From Zea mays (lineage: Eukaryota > Streptophyta > Magnoliopsida > Poales > Poaceae), in the NCBI RefSeq assembly GCF_902167145.1, contig NC_050096.1, forward strand, positions 266,870,622 to 266,934,621: DNA of 64,000 nt. The letters run 5' to 3'. Below the pieces are notes generated by a model, which did not search any database, had not been told where the DNA came from, and saw only the letters and a program-made list of their open reading frames with translations. Made by a program: the position numbers and the translations under genes. How positions within the stretch are numbered: position 1 is the first letter of the stretch; each line of letters starts with the position of its first letter. Of this stretch, positions 1-11,154 are shown one piece after another.

Positions 1-1342
1 TGTGACCCAGCCCCCGAGGGTGTCCGAGCGAGGTCTCCTTCGTGCACTTCCATGGATGTTCATGCGGGGTCACCTCCACATTCTGGCGGTATGGTGGTGG
101 CCCAAACTCTGGATCAGGGAGTCGCTTTAGAGGGCAGCGTCCCCGCTGGTCTGGCGTTAGGCTCTGTTGAATGTACTGAGCTCGTTCCTTCTGGTCTGTT
201 GCAAGCTGCTTCGGGTGGTGGTCTGGCACCCGGTTATCAGCTGATTTCTCCTGATTTGGGCATCCCTTCGTTCTTTTCCAACCTCCAGGTACTGTGTTGT
301 ACTTTAACTTGGTCTTTACGTTGCATGAGTTTTTGTCACTATGTTCATCCGTTTTTCTCATCAGGCTTTGGTGGATGGGATGGCCAGCCAGCTGGGATCG
401 CAGGGTGTTTCCATCCCAGAAGTGGTTTCATCTCTTGGGCATTGGAATCCGGTGTCGCTTCATCGTCGTGTATCCGAGTTGGAGGCAACTAATGCTGGTT
501 AGTGCCCTTCTTCTTTTTTGCCTTTGTTTGTGGATTGTTTTACCTTCTAACCTCATTTCGTTTGATTACCTCTTGATAGGAATGACTCGGCAGATTGCAG
601 TTCTTGAGGAAAAACATTCCCGAGATCTAGCTGAAATGGCTCAACGGTGTGCTGACTTCGAGGAGAGGTATTCTCAGAGCCAGACTGAACTGAATCAGGT
701 CTCCGCTGCTTTGGATGACGCCAACGCTCTGAGTTCTTCTCTTCATGCGCGGCTTGACTCTGAAAAGGTAACTTACAAAACCGTGCCTCGTCTTGCTATG
801 CTCTTATTATTTACTTGGATTCTGAAGGAGTTGATTTTTGCTTGTAGGAAGAAAAACGTATCCTAGCTGCTTCTCGCGACAATCTGGACAGATTGTATCG
901 AGATTCTAACAACTCGCTGACCATCTTAGAGAGGAGTCACCGCTTTACAATGGAGGAACTGGACAATCAGCGTCGCAGGTTGCAAGAATCTGTGGATGAA
1001 GTGACCAGTCTTAGGCGATTGTTATCAGCGAAGGATGCCACCATTAAAGAACTCCGAGCTTCCAAGAAAACCATTGCCCAGGAGTTGGAGGCTGCTCGGC
1101 TGGCTGCTAAGGTTGCCGAAGAGACTGCAGCTACTCTCAAGGTTCAGCGTGATAAAGCCATGGACAAGGCTATTCGGGCGGGACGAATCTTGATGAGGAG
1201 ACCCGGCGCGGTTGTCCCTGAAGACATAAAAGCCGATGTGAATGCTGCCCCCGATTCTTCGAATCGCCCTTCTTCGTCAGTCGTTCCTAAGAAAGACAGG
1301 GAAAATAGAGAAACATTTTGCGTGCTAGGGGCGCGCGGTTAG
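1..1342 (+). CDS. spliced coiled-coil accessory protein of gypsy element A, antisense to gag-pol (5' partial)
   Basis: Four exons joined by canonical GT-AG introns give one continuous reading frame: exon 1 to 288 (open to the window edge; first in-window Met at 52), exon 2 365-497, exon 3 580-767, exon 4 848-1342 ending in TAG. Introns are 289-364, 498-579 and 768-847. Read without splicing, the frames run into stops. Exons 3 and 4 encode a long alpha-helical, Glu/Lys/Arg/Ala-rich coiled coil (roughly 180 residues, with repeats such as LEEKHSRDLAEMAQR). The C-terminus is Ser/Pro/Lys-rich. Exon 2 has a compact segment with SLGHWNPVSLHRRVSELE. No known enzyme domain is visible. Position and orientation match the antisense accessory genes of Tat-lineage elements such as Grande gene 23; function is unknown. 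It probably has its own promoter, outside the window. The exon model is inferred from splice signals and frame only. Confidence 0.7.
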
Positions 1343-1504
1343 TATGATCAAGTACTCGTTAGAGGATATCAGCCTATCGTTCAAATGACATGATCACTCT
1401 CTTATTGTATCAGAATTTATTAATTTGCAAGTTTGTGGTAATGCTGCATGATGATTATGAAGTTTGTTTTCGGGATATGGAAGTCATCCTCTAAATTGCA
1501 TAAG
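1343..1504. other. spacer between accessory gene and tandem array
   Basis: Non-coding AT-rich sequence after the accessory gene stop. It could contain that gene's 3' UTR. No clear polyadenylation signal or other motif was identified. Confidence 0.4.
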
Positions 1505-2040
1505 CGCGAGTAAACTGCGCCAGCTTAAGCCACCACTGACTTTAGCCGATAGCTCCGTTAGTTGGGTATAGTGATCACCCTGGGTTAAGTAAACGTGAGC
1601 ATGTTGCGCCGGCTTAAGTCGTTGCCGACTTAAGTCGATTGCTCCGCTTGCAGGGCATAGTGGTCACCCCGAATTAAGTAAGCGTGAGCATGCTGCACCG
1701 CCTTAAGTCGTTGCCGACTTAAGTCGATTGTTCCGTTTGTAGGGCATAGTGGTCACCCCGAGTTAAGTAAGCGTGAGCATGTTGCACCGCCTTAAGTCGT
1801 TGCCGACTTAAGTCGATTGCTCCGTTTGTAGGGCATAGTGGTCACCCCGAGTTAAGTAAGCGTGAGCATGTTGCACCGCCTTAAGTCGTTTGCCGACTTA
1901 AGTCGATTGCTCCGTTTGTAGGGCATAGTGGTCACCCTGAGTTAAGTAAGCGTGAGCATGTTGCACCGCCTTAAGTCGTTGCCGACTTAAGTCGATTGCT
2001 CCGTTTGCAGGGCATAGTGGTCACCCCGAGTTAAGTAAGA
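1505..2040. repeat. six-copy 89-bp tandem array with built-in hairpins
   Basis: Unit starts cgtgagcatg recur at 1594, 1683, 1772, 1861 and 1951, so the period is 89 bp (90 once). A more diverged first unit lies at about 1505-1593. Each unit contains the inverted repeat CTTAAGTCG, loop ttgc, CGACTTAAG, a 9-bp perfect stem; the right arm overlaps the 12-bp palindrome CGACTTAAGTCG. The array sits between the convergent 3' ends of the integrase gene and the accessory gene. Tandem arrays in this position are known from Tat-lineage elements. Terminator, matrix or packaging roles would be speculation. Confidence 0.92.
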
Positions 2041-2147
2041 ATGCAAGCCAATCGTAAACGAGCCAAGTGTCTTTGAAATCTCTCTTTATTGATGACATAT
2101 TTCCACTTTACAGAATACATTGTTGCCTCAGCAGTTTTGAAACACAG

Positions 2148-5100
2148 CTAGGGATAAAATTTTCTGAGATGCTCTATGTTCCAAGAGTTCCCAACTTCTG
2201 TGCCATCCATCTGAGTGAGGCGATATGATCCGGGCCGAGTGACCTCTGCTACTATGAAAGGCCCTTCCCATAAGGGTGATAACTTGTGCCGTCCCTCCCC
2301 CGTTAGAATTCGGCGGAGGACGAGGTCTCCTATTGAAAAGAAACGTTGCCGCACAGCTTTGTCGTGATAGCGCCTTAGAGTCTGCTGGTACCGTGCTGAT
2401 TGGATTACTGCATTCAGTCGTTCTTCCTCAAGTACATCAATATCCTCCAGCCTGGTGGCCTCAGCTTCTGCTATGCTTTCGAAGATCAATCTTGGCGCCC
2501 CAAACTTGAGATCAGCAGGTAGCACTGCCTCCGACCCATAGACCATGAAGAAAGGAGTGTTTCCATGCAGGGCTCGGCTAGGTTGGGTTCTCAAGCTCCA
2601 AACGACATAAGGCAGTTCTCTTACCCACTTTCCTGCGAATTTTTCATTTTTATCGAAGACCCTTTTCCTGAGTGCCTCCAATATCATCCCGTTGGCTCGC
2701 TCGACCTGCCCGTTGGCTCTTGGATGTGCTACAGATGCGTACTTGATCTGAATGCTCTTTTGCTCGCAGAAGTCAAAGAATTCTGAACTGGTGAAGTTGG
2801 ATCCCAAGTCAGTGATAATACTGTTTGGTATCCCGAATCTGAATATTATGCTTTGTATGAATTCCACGGCTTTAGCAGAGGTTAAAGAAGCAATGGGCCG
2901 GAACTCTATCCATTTGGTGAATTTGTCAATCGCCACCAATACATGTGTATATCCTCCTTGAGCTTTCTTGAAAGGTCCAATCATATCCAGTCCCCAGCAC
3001 GCGAAAGGCCAAGTTACCGGTATGGTCTGTAACTGCTGTGCTGGCATGTGCTGTTGCTTTGACAGGTATTGGCAAGCTTCGCATCTCTGAACTAACTCGG
3101 CTGCATCGTTCTTCGCCGTCGGCCAATAGAATCCTGACCTGAAAACCTTCCCAACTAGTGTTCTGGATGCTGCATGTATTCCACACTGCCCAGCATGGAC
3201 TTCCTCCAGAAGTTGCTTCCCGGTGGACGGGAGAACGCACTTCATGAGGACGCCTGACGCGCCCCTCCTGTATAATACCTCCCCAATGAGTGTATAGTGA
3301 GCCGATTGTCTGGCAATGCGTTCTGCCGAGTTCTTGTCATCTGGTTCTTCTTCATTCTTTATATACTTAATAATCGGCTGTCTCCAGTCATCAGAGTCTG
3401 ACTCGGTTTGATCTATGATGTTGCATTCTTCTGTTTGATCCATTGAGATACTCGGCCGCAGGATTTCTTGTACGAAGACTCCGGGTGGGACCTGAGTTCG
3501 ACCGGATCCGAGCTTGGACAGTACATCGGCTGCCGTGTTCCGATCTCTTTCTATATGATGAAACTCTAGACCCTCGAATTTATCTTCCAGCTTTCGGACG
3601 GCAGCACAGTATTTTCCCATTGAATCACTTGAACAATCCCATTCTTTGTTTATCTGGCTGATGACTACCAGAGAATCTCCATATACCATCAATCTTTTGA
3701 CGCCCAGTGATATGGCGATGTTTAATCCGTGTATCAAGGCTTCATACTCGGCTGCATTGTTAGAGGCCGGGAATAGCAACTGGAGAGCGTACTTGAGGTG
3801 CTCGCCCCCAGGTGCGGTGAAGAGAATCCCTGCTCCTGCTCCCTGCAGCTTCAGCGAGCCATCGAAATACATTCGCCATACTTCTGCAGTTTCTGGATTG
3901 TCTGGTACTTGCTGTTCTGTCCATTCCGATACGAAATCAACCAGTGCTTGAGTTTTGATGGCGGTGCGAGGTCAGAACTCGATATCGTGGGATCCCAACT
4001 CGCAAGCCCACTTGGCTATTCGGCCAATGGCTTCCTTGTTGTGAAGAATGTCCCCTATTGGAAAACCAGTAACTACTATGACTTTGTGGTCGTCAAAGTA
4101 GTGACGCAGCTTGCGGGCAGTTAGAAGTACTGCATATAATAGTTTCTGAACCTGAGGATACTTTTTCTTCGAGGGGCCTAGAACTTCACTGATGAAGTAA
4201 ACAGGATGTTGTACTAGATAGGCATGTCCTTCTTCTACTCGCTCGACTACCAACGCAGTGCTTACCACGTGAGTCGTGCAAGAGATATACAGCAACAAAT
4301 CTTCAGCCGGTTGAGTCGGCGCAGCTCGCCGGGGCGGTTTCAATACTTGTGGTGTTGTCAAGAATTTTTTCAGTGCGTCTAGAGCTTCTTGTGCTTCTGA
4401 AGTCCACTGAAACTTGTCCACCTTCTTGAGTAGCTTGTAAAATGGCAACCCTTTCTCCCCCAGCCTGGATATAAATCTGCTCAGAGCTGCCATACATCCA
4501 GTGAGTCGCTGAACCTTCTTTTGTGACCGAGGAGCTTCCATCTTCATGATAGCTTCAATCTTATCTGGATTAGCTTCAATTCCCCGGTGGCTGACGATAA
4601 ATCCGAGCAACTTTCCTGCTGGTACCCCGAAAACACATTTTTCAGGATTGAGCTTCCATCTATATCTTCTCAGGCTGTTAAAAACCAGCTGTAAATCTTC
4701 GATGAAGTTTTCCGAATTTTCTGTTTTGATCACCACGTCATCTACGTAAGCCTCCACACGCTTGCCCCAGTGATCGGCTAAGCATGTTTGAATGGCTCTC
4801 TGATAAGTCGCTCCAGCGTTTTTGAGGCCGAACGGCATGGAGGTATAACAGAAAGCTCCAAACGGAGTGATGAACGCCGTTTTTTCCTCGTCTTCTTTTG
4901 CCAAACTAATCTGATGATACCCGGAATAGCAATCTAAGAAAGATAGCACAGAACATCCAGCGGTGGAATCCACCACCTGATCTATCCTCGGGAGCCCGAA
5001 GGGATCCTTCGGACAGTGTTTGTTGAGATCAGTATAGTCGACGCACATGCGCCAATCCACTTTATTCTTTTTGAGTACAAGAACAGGGTTGGCCAACCAC

Positions 5101-5333
5101 TCGGGGTGTAATACTTCTCTAATAAATCCAGCCGCGACCAAGCGAGCTAACTCGGCACGAATGGCCTCTCTCTTGTCGGGCGTGAAGCGACGTAGCTTTT
5201 GCCGAATCGGCCTCGCCTGGGGCTACACCTTCAATTTGTGCTCGGCCAGTTCTCTTGGGACTCCCGGCATATCCGCAGGTTGCCATGCGAATACGTCTCG
5301 GTTATCTTGCAGGAACTGGACGAGCGCGCTTTC
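2148..5333 (-). pseudogene. pol: pol of gypsy A: reverse transcriptase, RNaseH, integrase
   Basis: The frame is continuous with gag-pro and begins just after the amber codon at 5334-5336. RT carries LPRIDQVVDST, the Tyr-Val-Asp-Asp catalytic motif (about 4736-4753) and the usual connection/RNaseH region. The second RNaseH-like domain starts near 3880 with YFDGSL. The integrase has the zinc-binding HX(n)H-CxxC region (HAGQCG ... CEACQ), catalytic Asp in WGLDMIGPF, Asp in IITDLGSNF (usually DNG, here DLG) and Glu in GQVERANG, so the DDE triad is present. Two premature stops break it: TAG at 5223-5225 (expected Gln) and TGA at 3972-3974 (expected Arg between the RT and RNaseH segments). Both fit C-to-T changes. 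The C-terminus ends normally with HLRKFYP. No frameshift is seen. Confidence 0.93.
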
Positions 5334-8159
5334 CTATTTGTCATTCAAACTGGAGCTGATGATGGCCGTTTTGCGCTCATCAGCGAATCCCAGGTTGATT
5401 CGCTTGGTTTCTTCAGTCGGCCGCATAGAGGTCACAGCCTGAGCTTCGTTTGCCGGTACGGCGAGGTCTTCCTCAGGCTTAGAGTTCACCGACGTAGAAG
5501 GAACCGTTGACGGCTTAGTGGTGAGGGCTACTTGGATGGCCACTCGAAAACATTCTGCGGCGCCTTGGAAGTCGGTGCGCACAGTTATGATTCCTTGCGG
5601 TCCTGGCATCTTCAGTATCATGTATGTATAGTGCGGAATGGCCATGAATTTAGCCAGCCCCGGCCTCCCGATGATGGCGTTGTACCCGCAGTCGAAGTTC
5701 GCCACCTCGAACCTCAGGAACTCGGTTCTGTAGTTCTCCGGAGTTCCGAAGGTGACCGGCATGTAGATGTGGCCCAGCGGGTATTCCCCTTCCATCGGCA
5801 CGATGCCGAAGAAAGGGGTGTCCGACTCGCGGAGCTCTTTGAGGTGAACTCCCAAGCCTCGGAGTGTCCGGGGGAAAGTGACGTTGATGCTGCTCCCCCC
5901 GTCCACTAGCACCTTCTTTACCCGGCTTTCTCGGATTACCAGATCGACGAGAAGCGGGTATTTGCCTGGATGGTCGAAGTTGAGCCATTGATCCTCCCGA
6001 GTGAAAGTGATCGGGTGCTCCGACCACCGGTATGGGGCGGGAGGACCGGTGGTCGCCACCAGTATCTGGCGGTCGTTGAGCTTTTGTTGTCTTTTGTTCT
6101 CCTGCGACCCATGTCCGCCGAAGATGACGTTGACCTCCCTGTCAACGCGCGGGAAAGCTCCTCCTCCCCCCTCCTCCTGCTGATGGGGCTGTCGTGGTTC
6201 ATCTGGTCCTCCCCTCGGCGGAGGAGGCGGTAGAGGTTGGAAGGGTCGGCCGTGCCCGACGGAGTGCTTGAAGTCTCGGCAGTTACGAAGAGTGTGGCGC
6301 ATGTCCTTGTGGTACGGGCACTGGGCGTCGAGGATGTCGTCCAGCGTGCGCTCGCCTCCACGAGGTCCTCCTCGGGCGCGAGAGGCGGGTGGTCCGGCGA
6401 CGTGTACTTCTTCACGAGGCCTCTTCTCCCAGCGTTTGTCGGGTGGTTGGTTCGCATCACGTCGCGGTGCTGCCGGCGCAGGCTTTGCTCCTCCAATGAG
6501 ATCCTGGGCCCGCTCGTCGGCGGTGATGTAGAGGTCGGCTTCCCGGAACAGCTCCTCGGAGGTAGTCGGTGCCTTTTGCAGTATGGCTCGGACGAAAGCC
6601 GAGTCATTGGATCCTCTGTAGAAGTCCTCGATCACGGCCGCCTCCGTGACCTCGGGGATACGGTTTCTCATGGTCTGGAATCTTTTGAGGTACGACCGGA
6701 GAGTCTCGTCCCCCCGGCGCTTGATGGATTTGAGGTCCCATGGTTGCGCTGGTTTGTCGGAGAGGGACTGGAAGTTGGCGGTGAAACGTCGACTGAAGTC
6801 TCCCCAGTCATCGATGCAGTGTCGAGGTAGATGTCGTAGCCACTGCAGCGCATCTTGCCCAAGGACGATGGGCAGATACGCGGTCATGACGTCTTCAGAT
6901 GCCCCGGCGGCCCGAGCAGCGGTGGTGTAGACGGCTAGCCAACCCCCTGGATCCTGCTTAGGTTCATATTTGTCGACATTGGATACCTTGAAGTTGGGAG
7001 GCCATTGGATGGCCCTGAGGCGCGGGGTAAGAGCGGATACTCCGCACGTGTCCTCCTGTCGTCGGGGACGATGTCTGTCCCGGGGAGGGGAGTGGTGGTG
7101 GTGGTTCCTCGACCGTCCCCGGGTGGTACCGCCAGTCGAAGCTGTTGCCGACTCAGTCCTGGTGGCCTGGCTTTGAGTCGGGAAGCCGTGATCTCGGTCA
7201 TACTCCTCCCGACGGCGAATTTCGTTTTCATGCCGCCGCTCGCGCGAAGCATTGATAGAGCTTCGCGCGTCTCGGCGACTGTTGATGGCGTGTCGCAAAT
7301 CGTTCGGCGGGTGAGCGAGCGGTAGAAGATGGTTGGCCGCCTGAGTGAACAGGCGTCGGTATCCCTCGGCGTCGGGAGTCCGAGGAAGTCCGTCAGCTAT
7401 CCGAGCTAGAACGCCTCCGACTTCGCTTGGCGTGTTCATAGCTCGGGCAAAGTCGGGGTTCAGGTTGCGCCCGAAGAGCGGATTCTCCCGGCGTTGCCTT
7501 GCGTCTTGCTTGGCTTCCTCCTGAGTCCGTCGGCGATCACGTCGTCGGGAGTTCCTTCGTTCCCTGAAGACGCGTTCTTCCGGGGTTTCTCCTATCTCTG
7601 AGACCTCGTCTCACGAGACAGGCTGCTCCGGATCCCGTTCTCCGGCCGCGTGATGTCGTCGAACGTTTCTGCGTCGGTTCCTCTGTCGGTGGGATTCTCG
7701 TTGAGGTGGTTCTTCTCCAGGCGCGGTCGGTTCGTCGTCAGAGACGGCGGGTGACCCCACTCTCCCGATGAAGAGGACGTCGGGGTAGAATGGTGCTGCT
7801 GTCGTGGCGACTTTCTTTCCGTTCTCCTTTGAGGCCAGAGGAACGGAAAGAACGACTTGCCTTTCCCTGGTCTCCTTCTTCCTTGCGATCCGTGTCCATT
7901 CTTTCGTTGGGGAAGTAGACAGCGGAGTCTTCCGGGTCAGCGAGCTTCCAGCTCCAGCCTTCCCGGAGATAATCTTTTTCCGAAGAGCCGGAGGTAGCGT
8001 CTTTCCAGCATTTTCGGAGTTTGTTGGAGGAGATTTCTTTTCCGGCAAATCTGCGAGGCGGTGTAGAATTCCCTCTTCATCCGCTACAGATGAGATTGTC
8101 CCGAAGCAGAATACAGATCCGGGACGCACGGTGATCTTGCGGTGGAAGGTGACGGCCAT
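5334..8159 (-). pseudogene. gag-pro: gag-protease of gypsy A
   Basis: The likely start is the ATG at 8159, just downstream of the primer-binding region. About 940 codons run in one frame to TAG at 5334-5336, broken by one TGA at 7611-7613 (expected Arg CGA). The N-terminus is Arg/Glu-rich. The retrotrans_gag core (from KVSNVDKYEPKQDPGGW near 6990 to about 6490) contains LPRHCIDDWGDFSRRF. A Cys/His cluster follows (CPYHKDMRHTLRNC), an atypical zinc knuckle. The protease has VLVDGGSS (about 5882-5925; DGG in place of DTG/DSG) and the distal IIGRPGL motif. The terminal amber codon after Asp-Lys matches the one in gypsy B, so it may be a natural Pro/RT boundary rather than a mutation. Confidence 0.92.
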
Positions 8160-8185
8160 TGAGCTAGCTTGGATCGTCGACACAC

Positions 8186-8203
8186 CCCCTACCTGGCGCG
8201 CCA
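8186..8203 (-). other. primer-binding region of gypsy A
   Basis: On the minus strand TGGCGCGCCAGGTAGGGGG follows the LTR end by two bases. The same core recurs after the LTRs of gypsy B (34598) and gypsy C (58144), which supports its role as tRNA primer-binding site. I did not assign the tRNA. Confidence 0.8.
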
Positions 8204-8205
8204 GC

Positions 8206-8836
8206 TGTCGGTGTTTTGGGTCCGACCGCACACCTGGGGTTACCCCTCAAGGTGTTTTTAGGAGTAGGACGGTGTCAACGACTGTAGCAAAATGGTTCGT
8301 GCCGATTGCACGAGGGACAGTGGACAAGATTTGCAGGTTCGGGCCGCTTAGAGATGCGTAATACCCTACGTCCTGATGAGTATTTGGGTGTGGTTACAAG
8401 AGGGCTCTCTGGATCGGAGGCACAAAGAGTTTACGTGGGTGGTTAAGTAAAGTAGGGTCGATCGTTCTGAAGGGGTGCCCCCTAGGCCTTATATACTCGA
8501 CCGTGGGGCAGTACATGTGGATATGATAACAACAAGTAGCTGAAAGATAGTGAACCTCTTGAGTTTATCCTTACGTAACCCTTGCCGACTTATCCTCGCA
8601 TGGCTCTGTTGCATGGGAGCTTCATAGCGCGGGAAAGTCGGATCTCTGTTGCGATTTACTCGTTCGACGTTGTGGGCCGTCCAAGTTTGCATCAATCCGG
8701 CCTTACGTCTTCTCTGCTTTGTTGATTGTCTCTCCCCAGGCCCACGAAAGAACGACCTTACGATTTATTGGGCCTTTGGGCCTTTCAGGAGGTCTTTTAC
8801 TTCTTTAGTGGACCCGGGGGATATCTATCCCCCACA
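8206..8836 (-). repeat. 5' LTR of gypsy A (631 bp)
   Basis: On the minus strand it starts TGTGGGGGATAGATATCCCC and ends ACACCGACA directly before the primer-binding region, so it has TG...CA ends and a short internal inversion at its start. The partner LTR is outside the window, so length rests on the terminal motifs only. Confidence 0.82.
8487..8498 (-). promoter_or_regulatory. putative TATA box in LTR of gypsy A
   Basis: Minus strand GAGTATATAAGG lies in the LTR about 280 bp upstream of the LTR 3' end, a usual place for the Pol II core promoter of a plant LTR. Inferred from motif and position. Confidence 0.5.
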
Positions 8837-9380
8837 CCGCCCCTAGTGCCCTAGTCATATCACCTCATAGCGTATCAACCACCACTATCGCATGGCTAAC
8901 CAGTTTCCACATTAATGATCCCTTTAAGTGTTTATGCCCTCTACTTCTTCCCCAAACCCTACCATAGCCATCACTATGACTCCATGTTTGTGGGAGAGTG
9001 GGGAGGAGGATTGTCTTTCATTGGCAACCATAAGAGCATGAGTTCTAATGCCATTGGGCAACTCCATATAGTTTGTCGTGTAATCTATCTTGGGTTAATC
9101 CAAACCCTAACCCTAAAATGGGGCAACATTAACATCTACATAAGAAGAGAGATCCATGGAGAAATTATGACATGCATGGAGGAAGAATGATGGGGGCATC
9201 GATGGTTTGTCTATTAGGGAAAGATGAAAGAAACAACCTACAATGGGATCATATGACAATAAGATAAATGATCCATGAGGCAATCCTATCAAATGCTTTG
9301 TGTCTCCATGCACGATCTATATGATCAACCGCGACGAAAAAGTAGTGTGTGTTGTTAGCCGATTGATCAAGCACATGGCT
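8837..9380. repeat. non-coding; contains diverged direct-repeat copy 1 (about 8930-9215)
   Basis: The stretch at about 8930-9215 resembles 10376-10655 in the same order and orientation. Shared anchors include cataagagcatg, gccattggg, caatctatctt/taatctatctt, caacatt and catggagaaa/tatggagaaac. Many substitutions and small indels separate the copies. No protein-coding potential is evident and the repeat type is unknown. Confidence 0.6.
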
Positions 9381-9806
9381 AGCATCTCCACTTGTTCCCA
9401 GAAAAGTCCCTAAAATAAATTTAGGATGTTAGTAACAAAACATCATGTTCCAACGGTTTCTTAAATTAGGTCCCTAAATGTACCAACTTCCTAAATATCC
9501 TTATTTAGTCCCTAAACTTGGGGTGTTGTTTCACACTCCCAATAGCCTATTTCGCTCACCAATCACACCGTGAAATCACTTGGTTGCCATCAAGTTAGTA
9601 CTCGTGTACAAGTGGTGCACTTAAAATGATTTGAGCTATGGAAATGATGAATTTACAATCAAGTTAGTGTAGTTTAAAAATATTTAACAACCTAAAAATT
9701 GGAAAGTGTTGGAGGCTATGGTTGTTTTTGTTCCCAACTTATATTTAGCAACTTGCTAAATCTCATAGTGTAGGGAGCTTTTTTGTAGGGAACTAGTGGA
9801 GATGCT
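9381..9806. mobile_element. MITE, 426 bp, with 19-bp terminal inverted repeats
   Basis: The left end is AGCATCTCCACTTGTTCCC and the right end, reverse-complemented, is AGCATCTCCACTAGTTCCC, one mismatch in 19. The interior is AT-rich and non-coding. Ends of the type gcatctcca occur in grass PIF/Harbinger-, hAT- and Mutator-like MITEs. I see no clear target-site duplication, so the superfamily stays open. Confidence 0.75.
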
Positions 9807-10375
9807 TTAAAAGGTTGCCTAGCTAACTTCTACGTTTTCATGTATCCTCTCCAAAATTGACACTCCACACGGTGCTACACACATGCATGCTTTGCTTATA
9901 GTCTCTAGATGCATATCTAGCTTGAATTGAATTGAATGGCCCCCATACTTGTTGGTATAATGGTTGTTTATCTCATGCACAGGTCCAATATGCCATTCTA
10001 GTAATATGGAAAATTTGAGGGGGGAGGAATATGAGGATAATAATTCCAAGGTAAGAATCAACCAATATAACTCTTTCCCCCTCCTAATCGTGTTACAACT
10101 ACTCACTTTAATTTTAACTTGCCAACAAAAATTAACCTATGTACTAAAGTATTTCTGTGATTTATCTTATTCCATAGCCACCAAACATAATGGTCATCGA
10201 CCACCACCTCTACATCCATCTCCCTAACCACTCTGACTATTCACCTACACCACCTACCCCCCTAAGTCCTTATCCTCATACTTCATTGGACAAAAGGTGG
10301 ACCCCTCATCATCTCCCCTCGCAATATGTTAATGACCACCTGGTTACTTAGTTGGCACAACCATCCCTTTAAGTT
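9807..10375. other. non-coding spacer
   Basis: AT-rich and pyrimidine-rich sequence without recognised motifs or credible coding capacity. Confidence 0.5.
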
Positions 10376-10655
10376 GATGCATCCCACTCTTCTTCCTTAA
10401 ACCCTACCATCCATTACCATGAGTCCTTTTTCACAGGAGAGAGGATAAACCTCATTGTTACCCATAAGAGCATGGCCCATGTTGCCATTGGGATACTCTA
10501 CACATCTCGTCATGCAATCTATCTTGTGTCAACCAAAAAGCCTAACTCCAAAATGGTGCAACATTGACATATTCATAAGGAAGAGGAATATATGGAGAAA
10601 CTACGTCACAAGAGGACGAAGAATAGTGGGGATGATGGTGGTTTCTCTACGCAAT
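10376..10655. repeat. diverged direct-repeat copy 2
   Basis: Homologous by eye to about 8930-9215 (same order of shared words, about 1.45 kb away). Its divergence implies an old duplication or two insertions of one old repeat family. Confidence 0.6.
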
Positions 10656-11154
10656 GTAAGGTGGAAGTGGAAGAAGCAACTTGTAATCGGATGGAAAGGA
10701 AAATAACATCGATGATTGAGGAGGCGATAAGGTTGGAGACCTATATGCGATTGGGTTTCACCTATGCACGTCGGATAGACACGTGTGATGACACGCACAT
10801 GAAGCCTGAAGGAGTTAACGCCTGTTGTTTCCCTTTCTTCTTTTCTAACCATCATAATTTTATGCAACCCATTAATTATTTGCCACTATCAATGGCACGT
10901 GTGGACCCTATTTGTCATCAATGGCACATGAGTGTCATGCATAAGAGATTTGAAATTTTGTCTACCGATGGTAAAAATTATGAATGAGCTTCCCTACATA
11001 GGTATCTTGTTTAACAATATAGAGCATGTTTGTTTGAGCATTCTAGAATCCCTTGGATCTCAGCTTTTTAAATCTTTCAAAATCCAAGAAGCTTTTAGAA
11101 GTCAAAAGCTAGAGGTGTTGTGGACTTATGGGTAATCATATGAGCCTCCACTAG
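10656..11154. other. non-coding spacer
   Basis: No gene, repeat or regulatory motif recognised. Confidence 0.45.

Larger units (their letters stand above)
1..8836 (-). mobile_element. Ty3/gypsy Tat-lineage LTR retrotransposon A (3' LTR outside window)
   Basis: Read on the minus strand the order is 5' LTR (8836-8206), primer-binding region, gag-protease, RT, RNaseH, integrase, a tandem-repeat array, then an opposite-strand accessory gene at the window edge. A second RNaseH-like domain after RT, a long 3' internal region and an antisense extra gene are known traits of the Tat lineage (Grande, RIRE2 and cinful relatives); Grande is the closest architecture I know of, but I did not verify the family. 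All of gag to INT is in one reading frame with no frameshift, so the copy is probably fairly young. It is inactivated by a few nonsense codons. The 3' LTR and target-site duplication would lie left of base 1; the five bases after the 5' LTR are ccgcc. Confidence 0.9.

Noticed and set aside
52..492. Apparent 146-residue ORF
   Set aside because: It is exon 1 of the accessory gene read on through an intron; the splice model gives a better and longer frame.
1..8836. Naming element A as Grande
   Set aside because: Architecture fits, but I could not compare sequences; kept at lineage level.
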